A stretch of 51,890 bases of DNA from a virus, in IMG/VR virus record IMGVR_UViG_3300010413_000050, positions 1 to 51,890 of that record, one strand, 5' to 3'. The notes below the pieces were generated by a model that was not told the DNA's origin, searched no databases, and was given only the letters and a program-made list of their open reading frames with translations. Position 1 is the first letter of the stretch. Each line of letters opens with the position of its first letter. Shown in pieces: positions 21,242-30,341 of the stretch. The position numbers and the translations under genes were made by a program.

Positions 21242-22888
21242 TCAAATCCTTTCAACCACCGAGCCGCCGAGTCCGTCGGTATACACTCTTCCTCCGACGC
21301 CTTCTATCATAACATGCCCACCGAGTCCGTCGGTATACACTCTTCCTCCGACGCCTTCTATCATAACATGCCCACCGAGTCCGTCGGTATATACCCTTCC
21401 TCCGACGCCGCACAAGGTCCAATCATGCGCGATGTCCTCTGCCGTAGCGGTAGCCGTCGACGTGCCATCGGACAGTCCTGCGGCGACGTAGACGCAGACC
21501 CCAGCGCCCGCGACGATGGACGTTCCGTCGGACAGACCCGCTCCCTCGTGAACGGTGCCGCCGCCCTGGTCGACCTGCCCGGTTCCGGTTGCGGTCGAAT
21601 AGCCGTCAGATTGCCCTTCGCCGCCAAGCTCGAGCAGCGCCGAGCCGACGACCGCGGAAGTCCCGTCCGATTGACCTTCACCGACAACCGTGAGAATCGC
21701 CGAGCCGACGACCACGGACGTCCCGTCCGCCTGTCCTGCTCCGGTGTGCTCGACCGTCGAGCTGCCTGTCGCGGTCGAATCTCCGTCGGCCTGGCCTGCG
21801 CCGACATAGACGCACTGTGCGTCTCCGGTCGCGACCGAGGTTCCGTCCGATTGCCCGGCACCGGCGTACGTGCAAAGCCCGGCTCCAGTAGCCGTCGAGT
21901 CTCCATCGCTTTGCCCCTCGCCGAGCAGCTCGCTTCCGATTGTCCCGGTGCCCGTGGCCGTCGAAGTGCCGTCGGACTGCCCCGAACCGACGAAGACGCC
22001 GACACCGGCCGCCGTTGTATCCGAGGTACCGTCGCTCTGCCCGGCTCCAGGCAGGACGAGAGCACCGGCTCCGATGGCCGTCGAAGTGCCGTCGGATTGC
22101 CCTGCGCCAACGAACTCGCCGACCCCTGCTCCGGTCGCCGTCGAGCCGCCGTCGGATTGAGTCTCGCCGTTGAGATCCTTCGCTCCGGTAGCGGTCGCCG
22201 TCGAAGTACCGTCGCTCTGGACATCTCCCGCGAGGTCGAGACCACCGAGGCCTGAAGCGGCCGACGTGCCGTCGCTTTGTCCGGCACCGACGAAGACGCC
22301 GACCCCGGCCCCGGCCGCAGTCGAAGTGCCGTCGGACTGCCCTGCTCCGGCGAGCGTCGCAATCCCGGTCCCGGTAGCGGTCGACGTTCCGTCGCTCTGC
22401 GCCTCTCCGTTGTGGACGGTGCCGGAATCATAGGTGACATTCCATTCGAGCGCGCCGATCTCGACCGTCGACTTCTTGACGACGGTCCCGTAGATATACG
22501 CCTCGACGAGCGATCCGTCGGCGGTGCCGAGGCTCGAAGCGTTCCAGGTCGCCGAGATAATTTCGCCAGACGACGAGCTTATCGTTCCGCTCGCTATCTC
22601 GCCGAGGTCGCCGCCGTTCTCGTACAAGTGGATCGAGTACGAGGGATCGTCGCCTCCGGGCTGATTGTTGTGGCGAACCCACCACCGAAACTCCTGCAAG
22701 CCCGCACCGGTAGTCGGGTTTCCGGTCGGCGTCGGGAACGTCGTGCGAAGCATAACGTCGCTCTGCGCCGATGTCGCGGTAAGCCAGTTCGAATCCGGCG
22801 AATCGGGATCGTCCTGTATGTCCGAAACCGACCCCGACAAATTCGTCGACGCGGCGATCGCGTCGGGCGATTGTCGTTCGGTCGCCAC
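21242..22888 (-). CDS. Large repetitive fibre/adhesin with 16 GQSDGTS repeats
   Basis: A 548-residue protein. The first ~150 residues are a beta-rich domain (EFRWWVRHNNQPGGDDPSYSIHLYENG) like a jelly-roll or carbohydrate-binding module. Residues ~155-490 hold 16 repeats of about 20 residues with the core GQSDGTSTATG. The C-terminus has three near-identical 18-residue repeats (GVGGRVYTDGLGGHVMIE). Such repeats build long beta-solenoid or fibrous shafts in phage and bacterial adhesins. Length variation by recombination is likely. A virion-surface role is inferred from position in the tail operon. Confidence 0.72.
   Translation of the reverse strand: MATERQSPDAIAASTNLSGSVSDIQDDPDSPDSNWLTATSAQSDVMLRTTFPTPTGNPTTGAGLQEFRWWVRHNNQPGGDDPSYSIHLYENGGDLGEIASGTISSSSGEIISATWNASSLGTADGSLVEAYIYGTVVKKSTVEIGALEWNVTYDSGTVHNGEAQSDGTSTATGTGIATLAGAGQSDGTSTAAGAGVGVFVGAGQSDGTSAASGLGGLDLAGDVQSDGTSTATATGAKDLNGETQSDGGSTATGAGVGEFVGAGQSDGTSTAIGAGALVLPGAGQSDGTSDTTAAGVGVFVGSGQSDGTSTATGTGTIGSELLGEGQSDGDSTATGAGLCTYAGAGQSDGTSVATGDAQCVYVGAGQADGDSTATGSSTVEHTGAGQADGTSVVVGSAILTVVGEGQSDGTSAVVGSALLELGGEGQSDGYSTATGTGQVDQGGGTVHEGAGLSDGTSIVAGAGVCVYVAAGLSDGTSTATATAEDIAHDWTLCGVGGRVYTDGLGGHVMIEGVGGRVYTDGLGGHVMIEGVGGRVYTDGLGGSVVERI
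21267..21410 (-). repeat. Three tandem 54-bp direct repeats
   Basis: The unit beginning GTCCGTCGGTATA recurs at 21271, 21325 and 21379, exactly 54 bases apart, and encodes the three C-terminal 18-residue repeats of the adhesin. The first two copies are nearly identical and the third has a few changes. In-frame copy-number change is expected. Confidence 0.85.
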
Positions 22889-22891
22889 TCA

Positions 22892-23290
22892 CTACGCCTC
22901 GGTCAGCGTGATGTTTCCGCTTGGAAATTTGAACGTATCGCCGTTGTTCACCGTCTTCGACGCCGTGAGGTCTCCCCAGTACAGGAAGTTGCCTCCGGTC
23001 ACCGCGTCGAGTATGGCGAACGCGACCACGGTTCCCCAATCCGCCGTAGCGGTAGGGAACGCGATCTCGGCGTTCGTCGACACCGACCCACCGGACGGCG
23101 ATGCCCACTTGCCGGAGCTGCTCTGTCGAGCGTACGAACCGCCACTCACTTCGACGCCTCCACCCGCGTCCGTCGGAGCGGTCGTGTAGAGCGCGACGTA
23201 AGGCGTCGGCGCCGTGCCGAGATCGTTCGTCTGCCCCGAGGCCCACTTCATAACCTCGGCCTCGTAGTAGTCTGATTTAGAACCGGCCAT
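22892..23290 (-). CDS. Phage tail/virion surface protein (EVSGGSYARQ type)
   Basis: A 132-residue protein. YVALYTTAPTDAGGGVEVSGGSYARQ is a recognisable signature of small beta-rich proteins found beside phage fibres. The end GDLTASKTVNNGDTFKFPSG gives the second half of the sandwich. It probably sits on tail or fibre, though the biochemical role is not established. Confidence 0.66.
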   Translation of the reverse strand: MAGSKSDYYEAEVMKWASGQTNDLGTAPTPYVALYTTAPTDAGGGVEVSGGSYARQSSSGKWASPSGGSVSTNAEIAFPTATADWGTVVAFAILDAVTGGNFLYWGDLTASKTVNNGDTFKFPSGNITLTEA

Positions 23291-23306
23291 TTTCTACACT
23301 CCTTTT

Positions 23307-23612
23307 TTAGTGAACGCCATTGCGCAACGAAAACTCTCGGAGCGCTTCGACGACTTGAGAAACCTGTTCGTGTTCCGCAGTGATTTGACTTTTGAAAAAA
23401 TCTCGATGCTCATCGAGTGACGCTCGAAAGTCTTCGCGCTCCTGTTTCAACGAATCGCGAAAATCGTCGCGCGTTTGCGTGAGCGCCTCTTTGAAATCTT
23501 TCGCCAACCTCGGAATCGTCCTTGTGAAGGTGTGGTACACGAGCCACACCACGACGCCGAAAGTTCCGAGACCGCCGACCAAATTGAGAATGATTTCTGT
23601 ATTACCCTCCAC
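23307..23612 (-). CDS. Single-TM coiled-coil protein, holin candidate
   Basis: A 101-residue protein. The N-terminus has one membrane segment (ILNLVGGLGTFGVVVWLVYH), followed by a long charged coiled coil with EALTQTRDDFRDSLKQEREDF-like heptads. This resembles BhlA/UviB-type holins and related one-TM lysis proteins. The GTG at 23612 is chosen because AAGGAGG lies six bases from it and the membrane segment follows directly. No other holin was recognised. Confidence 0.55.
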   Translation of the reverse strand: MEGNTEIILNLVGGLGTFGVVVWLVYHTFTRTIPRLAKDFKEALTQTRDDFRDSLKQEREDFRASLDEHRDFFKSQITAEHEQVSQVVEALREFSLRNGVH

Positions 23613-23949
23613 TACCTTCCTCCTTCCTGCTTGACTTTGCAACGCGCACCTTGGTCTTGTCCGCGGAGAATAGCAGATCGAAACCTCTCGATGGAACACC
23701 GAGACGGTCCTGAATCTCAAGAGCGATCCTTCCCATCTCCTGCTCAAGCGCTCGGATGTGCTGTTCCGCAAGGCGCTGCTTCAGCGCAAGATTCTCGATC
23801 CGCAGAGTCTCGACCTCTTCGAGTGAGTACTCTCCTTCGAACGAAGGCTCGGTCACTTCCTTTTCGGTCACCGACTCGCGTGCTTTGATCAAGCGCGCGA
23901 CGTTCTCCTCGGGAGTCGCTTCGGCTTTTTTCTCTGGCTCGCCCATCAT
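23602..23949 (-). CDS. Coiled-coil protein (115 aa)
   Basis: A charged N-terminus (EPEKKAEATPEENVARLIKAR), then a leucine-rich coiled coil (VETLRIENLALKQRLAEQ) and a basic tail. It overlaps the preceding gene by ATGA and the next by 11 bases. It may be a structural or lysis-related accessory; function unknown. Confidence 0.6.
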   Translation of the reverse strand: MMGEPEKKAEATPEENVARLIKARESVTEKEVTEPSFEGEYSLEEVETLRIENLALKQRLAEQHIRALEQEMGRIALEIQDRLGVPSRGFDLLFSADKTKVRVAKSSRKEEGSGG

Positions 23950-24245
23950 TCCACCGTCCCTTCGAAATGCCCCGCGTCGATCAGATACTGAAAGAGCTTC
24001 GTACCAACGCCAGTCATCACCGTCGACATGAAGTCCTGATACCCCTGCCCCGAGAGAGTAATCGACAGCCGTGTCTTGTCGGGAATCGGAATGCTCGGCT
24101 GGAACCCGTTCTCGTCTTTGACGCCGAGCAGAACCTCCAGGTGTACTCGTTTTCGTTCGAGGTCGAACACCGCGCGGTTGATGTTGACATGGGTCAAGTC
24201 GTCCGCGACGTCGCCCATCTTGAAAGAGTTGGTCAAAAGAAGCAT
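23946..24245 (-). CDS. Hypothetical protein (99 aa)
   Basis: Mixed alpha/beta: MGDVADDLTHVNINRAVFDLERKRVHLEVLLGV (written here as one segment of the first half), then a second half with LSITLSGQGYQDFMSTVM. It lies between a fibre and the coiled-coil gene. Not recognised. Confidence 0.6.
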   Translation of the reverse strand: MLLLTNSFKMGDVADDLTHVNINRAVFDLERKRVHLEVLLGVKDENGFQPSIPIPDKTRLSITLSGQGYQDFMSTVMTGVGTKLFQYLIDAGHFEGTVE

Positions 24246-24258
24246 CGAGTCCTCCTCG

Positions 24259-25419
24259 TTACAGCGTCGCTTCGATGAGCGTCGCGGTCATTGTGCTCTC
24301 GTCTGCCACGGCGTCGATGGTCTCGCCAGCGGCACCGGTCATCGCCCACACCTCAATGTACTCGGACACCGGATCGAATTCCACGATGCAAGAGAGGTTC
24401 GCGGCGTGGGAGTAATCGGTATCGGTGTCGACCAGGAACTCACACCAATCCTCGAATCCGGAGCCGTCCTTCATAACTTTCGCCGATACGAGGTAGGCCG
24501 CAGGATAGCTCGAGTTGTTGAACTGCAAGCTGACGTTGATGAGATACTTTCCTGCGATTGTCGCCTTGAGCTGGCTTGAAGTGACCGACATATTTTTCGA
24601 GATGCTCGCAGTATCGGGCGTGATATTCGTCCACGAATTTGTAACTTGCGTCGTCGAGTTCAGTGCACCGAACCAGTAGGCATAATCGGGGTAAGTCGGC
24701 TTCCAGTTCGCCCCGTCATAGATGTACGCCCGGTCGTCCGTGGTGTTGTAATGGATGTCGCCTTCAAGTGCATACGTCGGCGTTGACGCTTCTCCGAGAA
24801 GACGAATGTCCGCACGGTCGCCGCCTCCGGAAAATTCTCCACCGACCGCATCGTTCCCGGTTCCGTCGCCCTGACCTCCGAACCCCCCCGCACCGATTCC
24901 GCCGTTTTGATTCCCGGAGATTGACGTGTGTCCGGTTCCGTAAGTCCCGTAACTTCCTGGGGAAGTCCCTTTGCCTCGAACACCGAGCGACGATCCTTCT
25001 CCGTAGATCCCGTTCACACCCCCGCCCGCGACACCCGCTTCGTCTCGTTCGGTAGTAGAGAACCAAGAAGTGAACCCGTTCCGCCTTGCGACGATACCCG
25101 GCTGCCCTGCCGTCCGCCCGTAGAAGTTGAGCGGTGCATCGATAGTATCGTCGTCCATGAAGACAAACGCGACGCTCCCGGTTCCGGGTACCTTGATCTC
25201 CAGAGAGTCTTCCGGGTTCGTGCTCGGCCCGTCGTCGAACCGCTCGTCTATCCACTTCAACCAGTCGCCAGTGATGCCTTGCAGCCAGTTCTCATACCCA
25301 TAAGGCGGAGCCTCTTCGAACGTCCAACCCGTGTCCTTCTTTCCGCTCGACGGCTCTGTTCGCGTACCGGTGTCTGCCCATCGCGGGATCTTCGTTGGTT
25401 TGGTGTATGTCGCCGCCAT
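24259..25419 (-). CDS. Tail fibre / receptor-binding protein with C-terminal beta-sandwich head
   Basis: A 386-residue protein. The N-terminal ~60 residues (IPRWADTGTR...GYENWLQGITGDWLKWID) resemble the baseplate-attachment part of phage fibres. A Gly-rich shaft follows (GGIGAGGFGGQGDGTG). The last ~120 residues form a beta-sandwich (AGKYLINVSLQFNN...VMKDGSG), like C1q/TNF-type heads of receptor-binding proteins. It follows the DUF2612-like baseplate gene, as in other simple myoviruses. Confidence 0.75.
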   Translation of the reverse strand: MAATYTKPTKIPRWADTGTRTEPSSGKKDTGWTFEEAPPYGYENWLQGITGDWLKWIDERFDDGPSTNPEDSLEIKVPGTGSVAFVFMDDDTIDAPLNFYGRTAGQPGIVARRNGFTSWFSTTERDEAGVAGGGVNGIYGEGSSLGVRGKGTSPGSYGTYGTGHTSISGNQNGGIGAGGFGGQGDGTGNDAVGGEFSGGGDRADIRLLGEASTPTYALEGDIHYNTTDDRAYIYDGANWKPTYPDYAYWFGALNSTTQVTNSWTNITPDTASISKNMSVTSSQLKATIAGKYLINVSLQFNNSSYPAAYLVSAKVMKDGSGFEDWCEFLVDTDTDYSHAANLSCIVEFDPVSEYIEVWAMTGAAGETIDAVADESTMTATLIEATL

Positions 25420-25979
25420 TAGTACACGCCTCCGTATTTGCCCTCGTCAAAACCTTGTCCGGCGGTGTCGAACCTGAACCGCTCCGCCTCCGGAACGCCG
25501 TGATAGATAAGATGCGAAAGCACTCCTGCCGCAGTCGCCGCGTGAAGCTGGTCCCCAATTCGATGCGCTTCGTCCTCGTCTTCCACCGCGTCGACAAGCT
25601 CCACAGTCAACGCCGCAGGAAAATACTCGGTCAACACGACCGCACTCCCCTCGCCCAGCACTTCGAGCAAGTGAAGCAGGTCAATCGGTGTGCCTTCCGA
25701 TAGGTTTACCAAAATCCGACCTCGGATAGCGAGTCGATAGTCATCGTCGTTCCGACCAAGCCGTCCTTCACCGACAATCGCTCCGAGTGTATCGAGCTGA
25801 GCACCGATCGCCGTGTTCAAGTCGCGCTCTTGAAGCAACTCAAACAGCGCATCTTCGAGGTCCTGTACCTGGTCGACGAAGGCCCCAATCACCGCCGCGA
25901 TGTTAGGCTTCCCCTTGTACTGCTCGACGAGGTTCGCCACCGCCTGCGTCACATGCGCCGATACTTTCGCGAGTCCCAT
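25419..25979 (-). CDS. Baseplate wedge protein, DUF2612-like
   Basis: A 186-residue protein following the J protein. QDLEDALFELLQERDLNTAIGAQLDTLG and GRNDDDYRLAIRGRILVNLSEGTP are hallmarks of DUF2612-type proteins that connect baseplate and fibre. ATG at 25979 gives the TGATG overlap typical of this phage; a GTG at 25982 is also possible. Confidence 0.8.
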   Translation of the reverse strand: MGLAKVSAHVTQAVANLVEQYKGKPNIAAVIGAFVDQVQDLEDALFELLQERDLNTAIGAQLDTLGAIVGEGRLGRNDDDYRLAIRGRILVNLSEGTPIDLLHLLEVLGEGSAVVLTEYFPAALTVELVDAVEDEDEAHRIGDQLHAATAAGVLSHLIYHGVPEAERFRFDTAGQGFDEGKYGGVY

Positions 25980-27469
25980 CACGCCACCGTCACATCGATG
26001 TCAAGAGAGCTGAACGTGGCCAGCTCCCGAGTTGCAATCGCAATGTTCACCGTTCCTGTCGGCGGGTCGGTGTCGTCGATCTTGAACACCGTCACGTCGA
26101 TAACCCCGGCGATATCGAGCGGAATCGCCTTGAAGACCAGGGCGATGACATCTTGACCCGAAAGCAGCGAGTCGCCGTAGGCCACAAGCGCCGCCTTGAT
26201 TTGTTCCGACCCATCGCTCGGGAACAAGTCCGAATCGGTATCGACCGTCAAGTCGATGTAGATTGGGATGGGCGTCGGCTTGCTCCACTTGATTGTGTGG
26301 TCGATGCCCTGCGTATCTGTGACCGTGTCCGACTCGGAGCCATAGGTCTCGATCCCCGCGGGCTTGTTCTCCCAAATCGTCTCGGCGACCTCCTGCTCCT
26401 GTGCAGCCGTCCAGCTCACGCGCTGAACCACGCACTCGAAAGAGTGCGGAGGAAGGCCGTCGCCGTCGGTGACGTCCGTCGTGTTCTCCAGCACCGTCAC
26501 CTGAAGCACGCCGTCGATTTCAAGAAGGTTAGCTCGAATCGCCTCTACCGTCGACGACCCCGCCGCTTGAAGCAGAGATTCGCGACGAGCGCGAAGCTCC
26601 TCGTCGGTTTCCAGGTTGGTCCCGACGACCGCGTCCGCCGTGTTGAACCCCTTCACCTCGGTCGTCGAAAAACCAAGCGCACCGTTCGCCGTGCCGCCAG
26701 TCACCTCGATAGCAGAACCCGTGCCCTCGGTATCTGACTTCAGCCGCACGTAACCGTTTTGATCGGAAGCCGTCAGCCCGGTGATGTCTGCGGCGATAAC
26801 CGTCGCGACCTCCGCCGCCGTGGCGTTGTTGATGTCGACAAAATCCCCGGTGTTGAACGTCGCGGTCTGCACCGCGCCCTGGTCGACCTTTATCGTCAGC
26901 GTCCATCCGTCGGTGAGGTTGTAGGTCTCCGCGTTGCCCGAAGTCAGTTGAGCCGCCGCGCTCCACCCGGATACCGGAGTTTGAATCGTGTCTATCGTTC
27001 CCGCGAGGCCGACGATCTCGCCGTTGTCCTCGGACTCGGCATCGACCGATAGCGTCGCATTGTAGCCGAGAGAATTGGTCAAAGCGGTCTTGGTGACGAA
27101 CCGCGCGCCCTCGCTGCCTACCGAGACCACCGAGCCCGCAGGCACGGTCACCCCTGAGTCGAGGAACATCTGGTCGAGGGTCACGGTGGACGGCGTCGCC
27201 GCCAAACGATAGACGCCCGTGAGCGCGCAGATGTTGTCGAGCGCGTCGCCACTTGCCGAGTCGGGCTGAAATGCACGATACACCGCTTCGGCGACATCCC
27301 AAAGCTCGCGGAGCTTGTCTCCGATGACTCCGGTGATCTGCCCGAAGACGTTGGTCGCGAGGAAGCTCAGTGTCGGAGAGATCGAATCGCGCAAAGCGGT
27401 CTCTATCTCCGACTTGATGACGGTGAGCGTCTTCTTTACGAAACCCGTTGTGTCCACGCCGTAGGTCAT
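25979..27469 (-). CDS. Baseplate J-like protein with inserted beta domain
   Basis: A 496-residue baseplate wedge protein. The N-terminal part (SISPTLSFLATNVFGQI...GDALDNICALTGVYR) and the C-terminal part (SLLSGQDVIALVFKAIPLDIAGVIDV) match gp47/J-type wedges that form the periphery of contractile baseplates. Residues ~175-275 form an extra module (TDGWTLTIKVDQG...INNATAAEVATVI...GSAIEVTGGTA), of a kind also found in tail fibres and flagellin-like proteins. It is coupled by ATGA to the gp25-like gene. Confidence 0.87.
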   Translation of the reverse strand: MTYGVDTTGFVKKTLTVIKSEIETALRDSISPTLSFLATNVFGQITGVIGDKLRELWDVAEAVYRAFQPDSASGDALDNICALTGVYRLAATPSTVTLDQMFLDSGVTVPAGSVVSVGSEGARFVTKTALTNSLGYNATLSVDAESEDNGEIVGLAGTIDTIQTPVSGWSAAAQLTSGNAETYNLTDGWTLTIKVDQGAVQTATFNTGDFVDINNATAAEVATVIAADITGLTASDQNGYVRLKSDTEGTGSAIEVTGGTANGALGFSTTEVKGFNTADAVVGTNLETDEELRARRESLLQAAGSSTVEAIRANLLEIDGVLQVTVLENTTDVTDGDGLPPHSFECVVQRVSWTAAQEQEVAETIWENKPAGIETYGSESDTVTDTQGIDHTIKWSKPTPIPIYIDLTVDTDSDLFPSDGSEQIKAALVAYGDSLLSGQDVIALVFKAIPLDIAGVIDVTVFKIDDTDPPTGTVNIAIATRELATFSSLDIDVTVA

Positions 27470-27819
27470 AGGATGAACTCCTCGTTGTACTCTATCACGC
27501 CGTCGTCACAAGTACCACGAAATGAAACGGACAATAGCCGCGTGGTCCCGTCAAAATCGATATTCATGTCCTCGATCGAGAGCATCCCCGGGACCTTGAT
27601 GATTGCCTCGCGGTAGAGCTGCTCAAGCTCAGCGAGCCGCGGCTTCTGTCCGAGCACGCGGTCGAAATATGGAACCCCAACACGGGTGTCGAGGAACCAT
27701 TCGCCCTGAAACGTCTTCAGCGACGTGGTGACGTGCTGCGCCACGGCGTCAACGCCATCGACAAGCACGAGGTCGTCATTCTCTATCGCGAGGTCGCCGC
27801 CTGTCAGTTTCAAATCCAT
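27466..27819 (-). CDS. Baseplate wedge protein, gp25/W-like
   Basis: A 117-residue protein with VAQHVTTSLKTFQGEWFLDTRVGVPYFDRVLG, the core of gp25-like lysozyme-fold wedge proteins. It lies between the spike and the J gene, its standard place. Confidence 0.85.
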   Translation of the reverse strand: MDLKLTGGDLAIENDDLVLVDGVDAVAQHVTTSLKTFQGEWFLDTRVGVPYFDRVLGQKPRLAELEQLYREAIIKVPGMLSIEDMNIDFDGTTRLLSVSFRGTCDDGVIEYNEEFIL

Positions 27820-28503
27820 CTAGTCCGCCTTCAAATTGGTCGACTGTATCGTCGCCGCTACCCACGGCACTGTCGGAGTCGTAGTCGGACTACCCGGCGC
27901 CGCTGAAGTGTGGACGTGGGTATTGAACGCCGTGACCAGAAGATTCGCCATGGCCACAAACCCGCCGACCGCCGCGATGGCGCCCTTCGTCACTATCTCC
28001 ACCGTCGAAGTCTTCGCACGCACCTGCGCCCCCTTCTCCTTTCCGAACACCGCCGCGCCCGAGAGAATCTCTTTCAACGCGCTGGGCACGGTCGCGAGAC
28101 CGGGTATCGCAATCGCATCGCTCAAGTCATGCTTGCGAAAGTCTTTCGGATTCGTGTCGACCTTTCCGGTCGTGAGGTTCCACTCGTCGATCGACCTCTC
28201 GCAAATGAGCAGAAGCACAGTGTCGCCGACGGCGAGCGGAAGGTGCATGAAAAAGCCACCGGCCCTTGGCCAAAGCACCGGGACTTCTGGAATCACCGGA
28301 AGCACGTCGACGCCCTCGCTACCATCGTCGTTGATGTACGGGAGCTGAACGGTCGGCTTCACGTCGGCGCGCTGAGTTCCGGCGTTGTACTTCACCACGA
28401 GGCCCGGAAGCGCGACGTGTGTGTCGGCGAGACCCTGATCGACTGCCGCCTTGAGAAGCTCGGCAATGGTCGGGCTTCGCGTTTGTCCTAAACGCCCCGT
28501 CAT
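27820..28503 (-). CDS. Baseplate spike, Gp138 N-terminal domain type
   Basis: A 227-residue membrane-piercing spike protein. LPGLVVKYNAGTQRADVKPTVQ is the OB-like Gp138 N-terminal signature. The C-terminal part has a short beta stretch and NTHVHTSAAPGSPT, whose H-x-H resembles metal-binding spike tips. The ATG at 28503 overlaps the hub gene stop. Confidence 0.8.
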   Translation of the reverse strand: MTGRLGQTRSPTIAELLKAAVDQGLADTHVALPGLVVKYNAGTQRADVKPTVQLPYINDDGSEGVDVLPVIPEVPVLWPRAGGFFMHLPLAVGDTVLLLICERSIDEWNLTTGKVDTNPKDFRKHDLSDAIAIPGLATVPSALKEILSGAAVFGKEKGAQVRAKTSTVEIVTKGAIAAVGGFVAMANLLVTAFNTHVHTSAAPGSPTTTPTVPWVAATIQSTNLKAD

Positions 28504-29360
28504 ATCGTCGCCGCCTTCCCCTCGAACTCGGTATACCAGTCCGTTCCCCAAGTGTCGCCGACATATTGCGTCCGCCCGACCTTGAACGTGCCGCTCTTGT
28601 CCGCCTGCTGCGACACGATCCACACCCGACGGCCTGGCCGAATCGCGCCCTGCAGCAAAGAGCGCGCCGTGATGCTTCCCTTCTCGCCCTTTTCCGGTGC
28701 GCCGATGAGTCCGGTGAACTCGTTCAACGTGACCAGCTCCTCAACCGTCGTCTCGTCTGGAGCGAGAACCTGAAGCTGTCCGTCTTGAATTGACCAAGTG
28801 TAACCGGCCGCCGTGACATACTTGTCGAGAATGTCGGCGATGCGCCCGTTCACAACGACCCCGGTCTTGAACGCCGTCAGCCCGCGACGAGGTGCAGCAA
28901 ACTTCACCGCGCTATTCCCAAGCCCGAGGCCAAGCCTCGCGGCGCATGCCTGCAGAAGAGAGAACAAAGTCGTACCTGGACCGAACGCCAAGCTCATTCG
29001 ACGCGATCCGAACTCAAACTGACCATCACGAGCTTCGAACACCGTAACCCAATCGGCACCCTCACGCCGACTGTCTGCCCACTCCAGAGAGCCAAAGAAC
29101 AAACGATCCTTTCGATTGAGATATCCCGCATCGATGGACACCGGCAGACCCTTGACCTGTATCGCTTTCCGCTTCTGCTTCGAGAGGTTGTAGATTTCAA
29201 TCGAGGCGGAGTTCGGAGTTCGATCTTCTGTTTTCTCGATAGAGAACCGAGTTCGTAGAACCGGAGTCGGCGTGCCGACCGGTTTCTCAAGCCGGGAAGG
29301 AATCACGATCGAACCGACCATCAGGCGGCAGTCTCGATCAAATAACGGGCGCACGGTCAT
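28500..29360 (-). CDS. Baseplate hub protein
   Basis: A 286-residue hub-like protein. SIEKTEDRTPNSASIEIYNLS and WADSRREGADWVTVFEARDGQ match the first domain of simple myovirus hubs (Mu gp44 / Pam3 type). Later segments (FKTGVVVNGRIADILDKYVTAAG, split from context) fit the second hub domain. It is ATGA-coupled on both sides to plug and spike genes. Confidence 0.75.
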   Translation of the reverse strand: MTVRPLFDRDCRLMVGSIVIPSRLEKPVGTPTPVLRTRFSIEKTEDRTPNSASIEIYNLSKQKRKAIQVKGLPVSIDAGYLNRKDRLFFGSLEWADSRREGADWVTVFEARDGQFEFGSRRMSLAFGPGTTLFSLLQACAARLGLGLGNSAVKFAAPRRGLTAFKTGVVVNGRIADILDKYVTAAGYTWSIQDGQLQVLAPDETTVEELVTLNEFTGLIGAPEKGEKGSITARSLLQGAIRPGRRVWIVSQQADKSGTFKVGRTQYVGDTWGTDWYTEFEGKAATI

Positions 29361-29701
29361 GACAGCGCCCCTATATCTGCCACCGGAGCGTAACCCATCA
29401 CAACGTCCTCGCCGAGCTCGTCGAGCCCGGGGTCCGATGGCACGTCGCGCGTATCGAGAAACAGGATCTCTCCGAGCGGCCGGTCCTCCGAACGGTCGAG
29501 ACGAATGGTCGGCCAGTTGATAACGACCTTTAGGCCGGACCGAATGCGGTTGCCTGCCGTGTCGAACAAATTCATATACCAAAAGCCCTCGCGGGAGTTG
29601 AACTGAAACGAGCACTGAAAGTCCGTGCCGTCGAGTTCGACAACGAAATAGAACGCTCCCAAGGTTCCCGCGTCGGTTATGGGTATGATTTCGGTCGTCA
29701 T
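29357..29701 (-). CDS. Baseplate plug protein, Pam3 gp18-like
   Basis: A 114-residue beta-rich protein (DGTDFQCSFQFNSREGFWYMNL, broken here by context, then GLKVVINWPTIRLDRSED and a final MGYAPVAD). This pattern matches DUF6983 / Pam3 gp18-type plugs between hub and tape measure. Position fits. Confidence 0.72.
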   Translation of the reverse strand: MTTEIIPITDAGTLGAFYFVVELDGTDFQCSFQFNSREGFWYMNLFDTAGNRIRSGLKVVINWPTIRLDRSEDRPLGEILFLDTRDVPSDPGLDELGEDVVMGYAPVADIGALS

Positions 29702-30337
29702 CTACGCACCAAATAAACTCCCGGCTAGACTGGAGAGGAGAGAACCGGTCTTCGCGTCCTGCGCACTGCTCGCCGCGTCCTTGCTTTTCTTGCCTGCGTT
29801 CTGCGCCTTCTGCTGCGCCTTGTCCACCGGAACCGGAACGTCTTGGCTCAACGACAACGCGAACTGAACCTCGCGCATCGAAATGGTGCAGTCGAGGACG
29901 TTGCCCGTCGCCGCCTCCCGCCGAACAGCGATTGTCTCAATGGCCATGTTGGTATAGGTACGAAGCGATGTCTTCACCTGACAAAGCGCTTTGTTGCGCT
30001 GAATACTTCGAAGCGCCTCGTATGCTGCCGTGACTCTATCCGAGCTCGGCGTCTTGGCTCCGACAACGGGGCTGTTCGCCGGAGCTAACGCTTGCAGGCT
30101 CGCCGCAAAAATGATCGGGGTGTTCGTCACTATCTCGCTAATCTCGATGGCGTCCGGAAGCTGGCGGATATGGTCAGTGATACCGATGCCGGTCTCGACG
30201 GGATGACTCACGACCTCGGCCGAGTCGGTGTGCGTCTCGCCCACGCTCGCATCAAACCGCACACCAAGCGGAACGGCAGGAGGAAGAGTAGTTATCTCGA
30301 CCTGCTGCTTTCGAAATATGAGATCCGTCAAGCCCAT
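29702..30337 (-). CDS. Dit-like baseplate protein
   Basis: A 211-residue protein. VVSHPVETGIGITDHIRQLP is the Dit-like N-terminal signature. The C-terminal ~40 residues are Ala/Lys/Ser-rich with a short hydrophobic tail. It lies directly after the tape measure, where Dit-like adaptors begin the baseplate module. Confidence 0.78.
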   Translation of the reverse strand: MGLTDLIFRKQQVEITTLPPAVPLGVRFDASVGETHTDSAEVVSHPVETGIGITDHIRQLPDAIEISEIVTNTPIIFAASLQALAPANSPVVGAKTPSSDRVTAAYEALRSIQRNKALCQVKTSLRTYTNMAIETIAVRREAATGNVLDCTISMREVQFALSLSQDVPVPVDKAQQKAQNAGKKSKDAASSAQDAKTGSLLSSLAGSLFGA

Positions 30338-30341
30338 TGAG

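Noticed and set aside
21242-22888. CRISPR array
   Set aside because: The repeats are in frame, about 60 bases long without distinct unique spacers, and encode a regular protein repeat; no cas genes apart from a lone Cas4-like phage nuclease.
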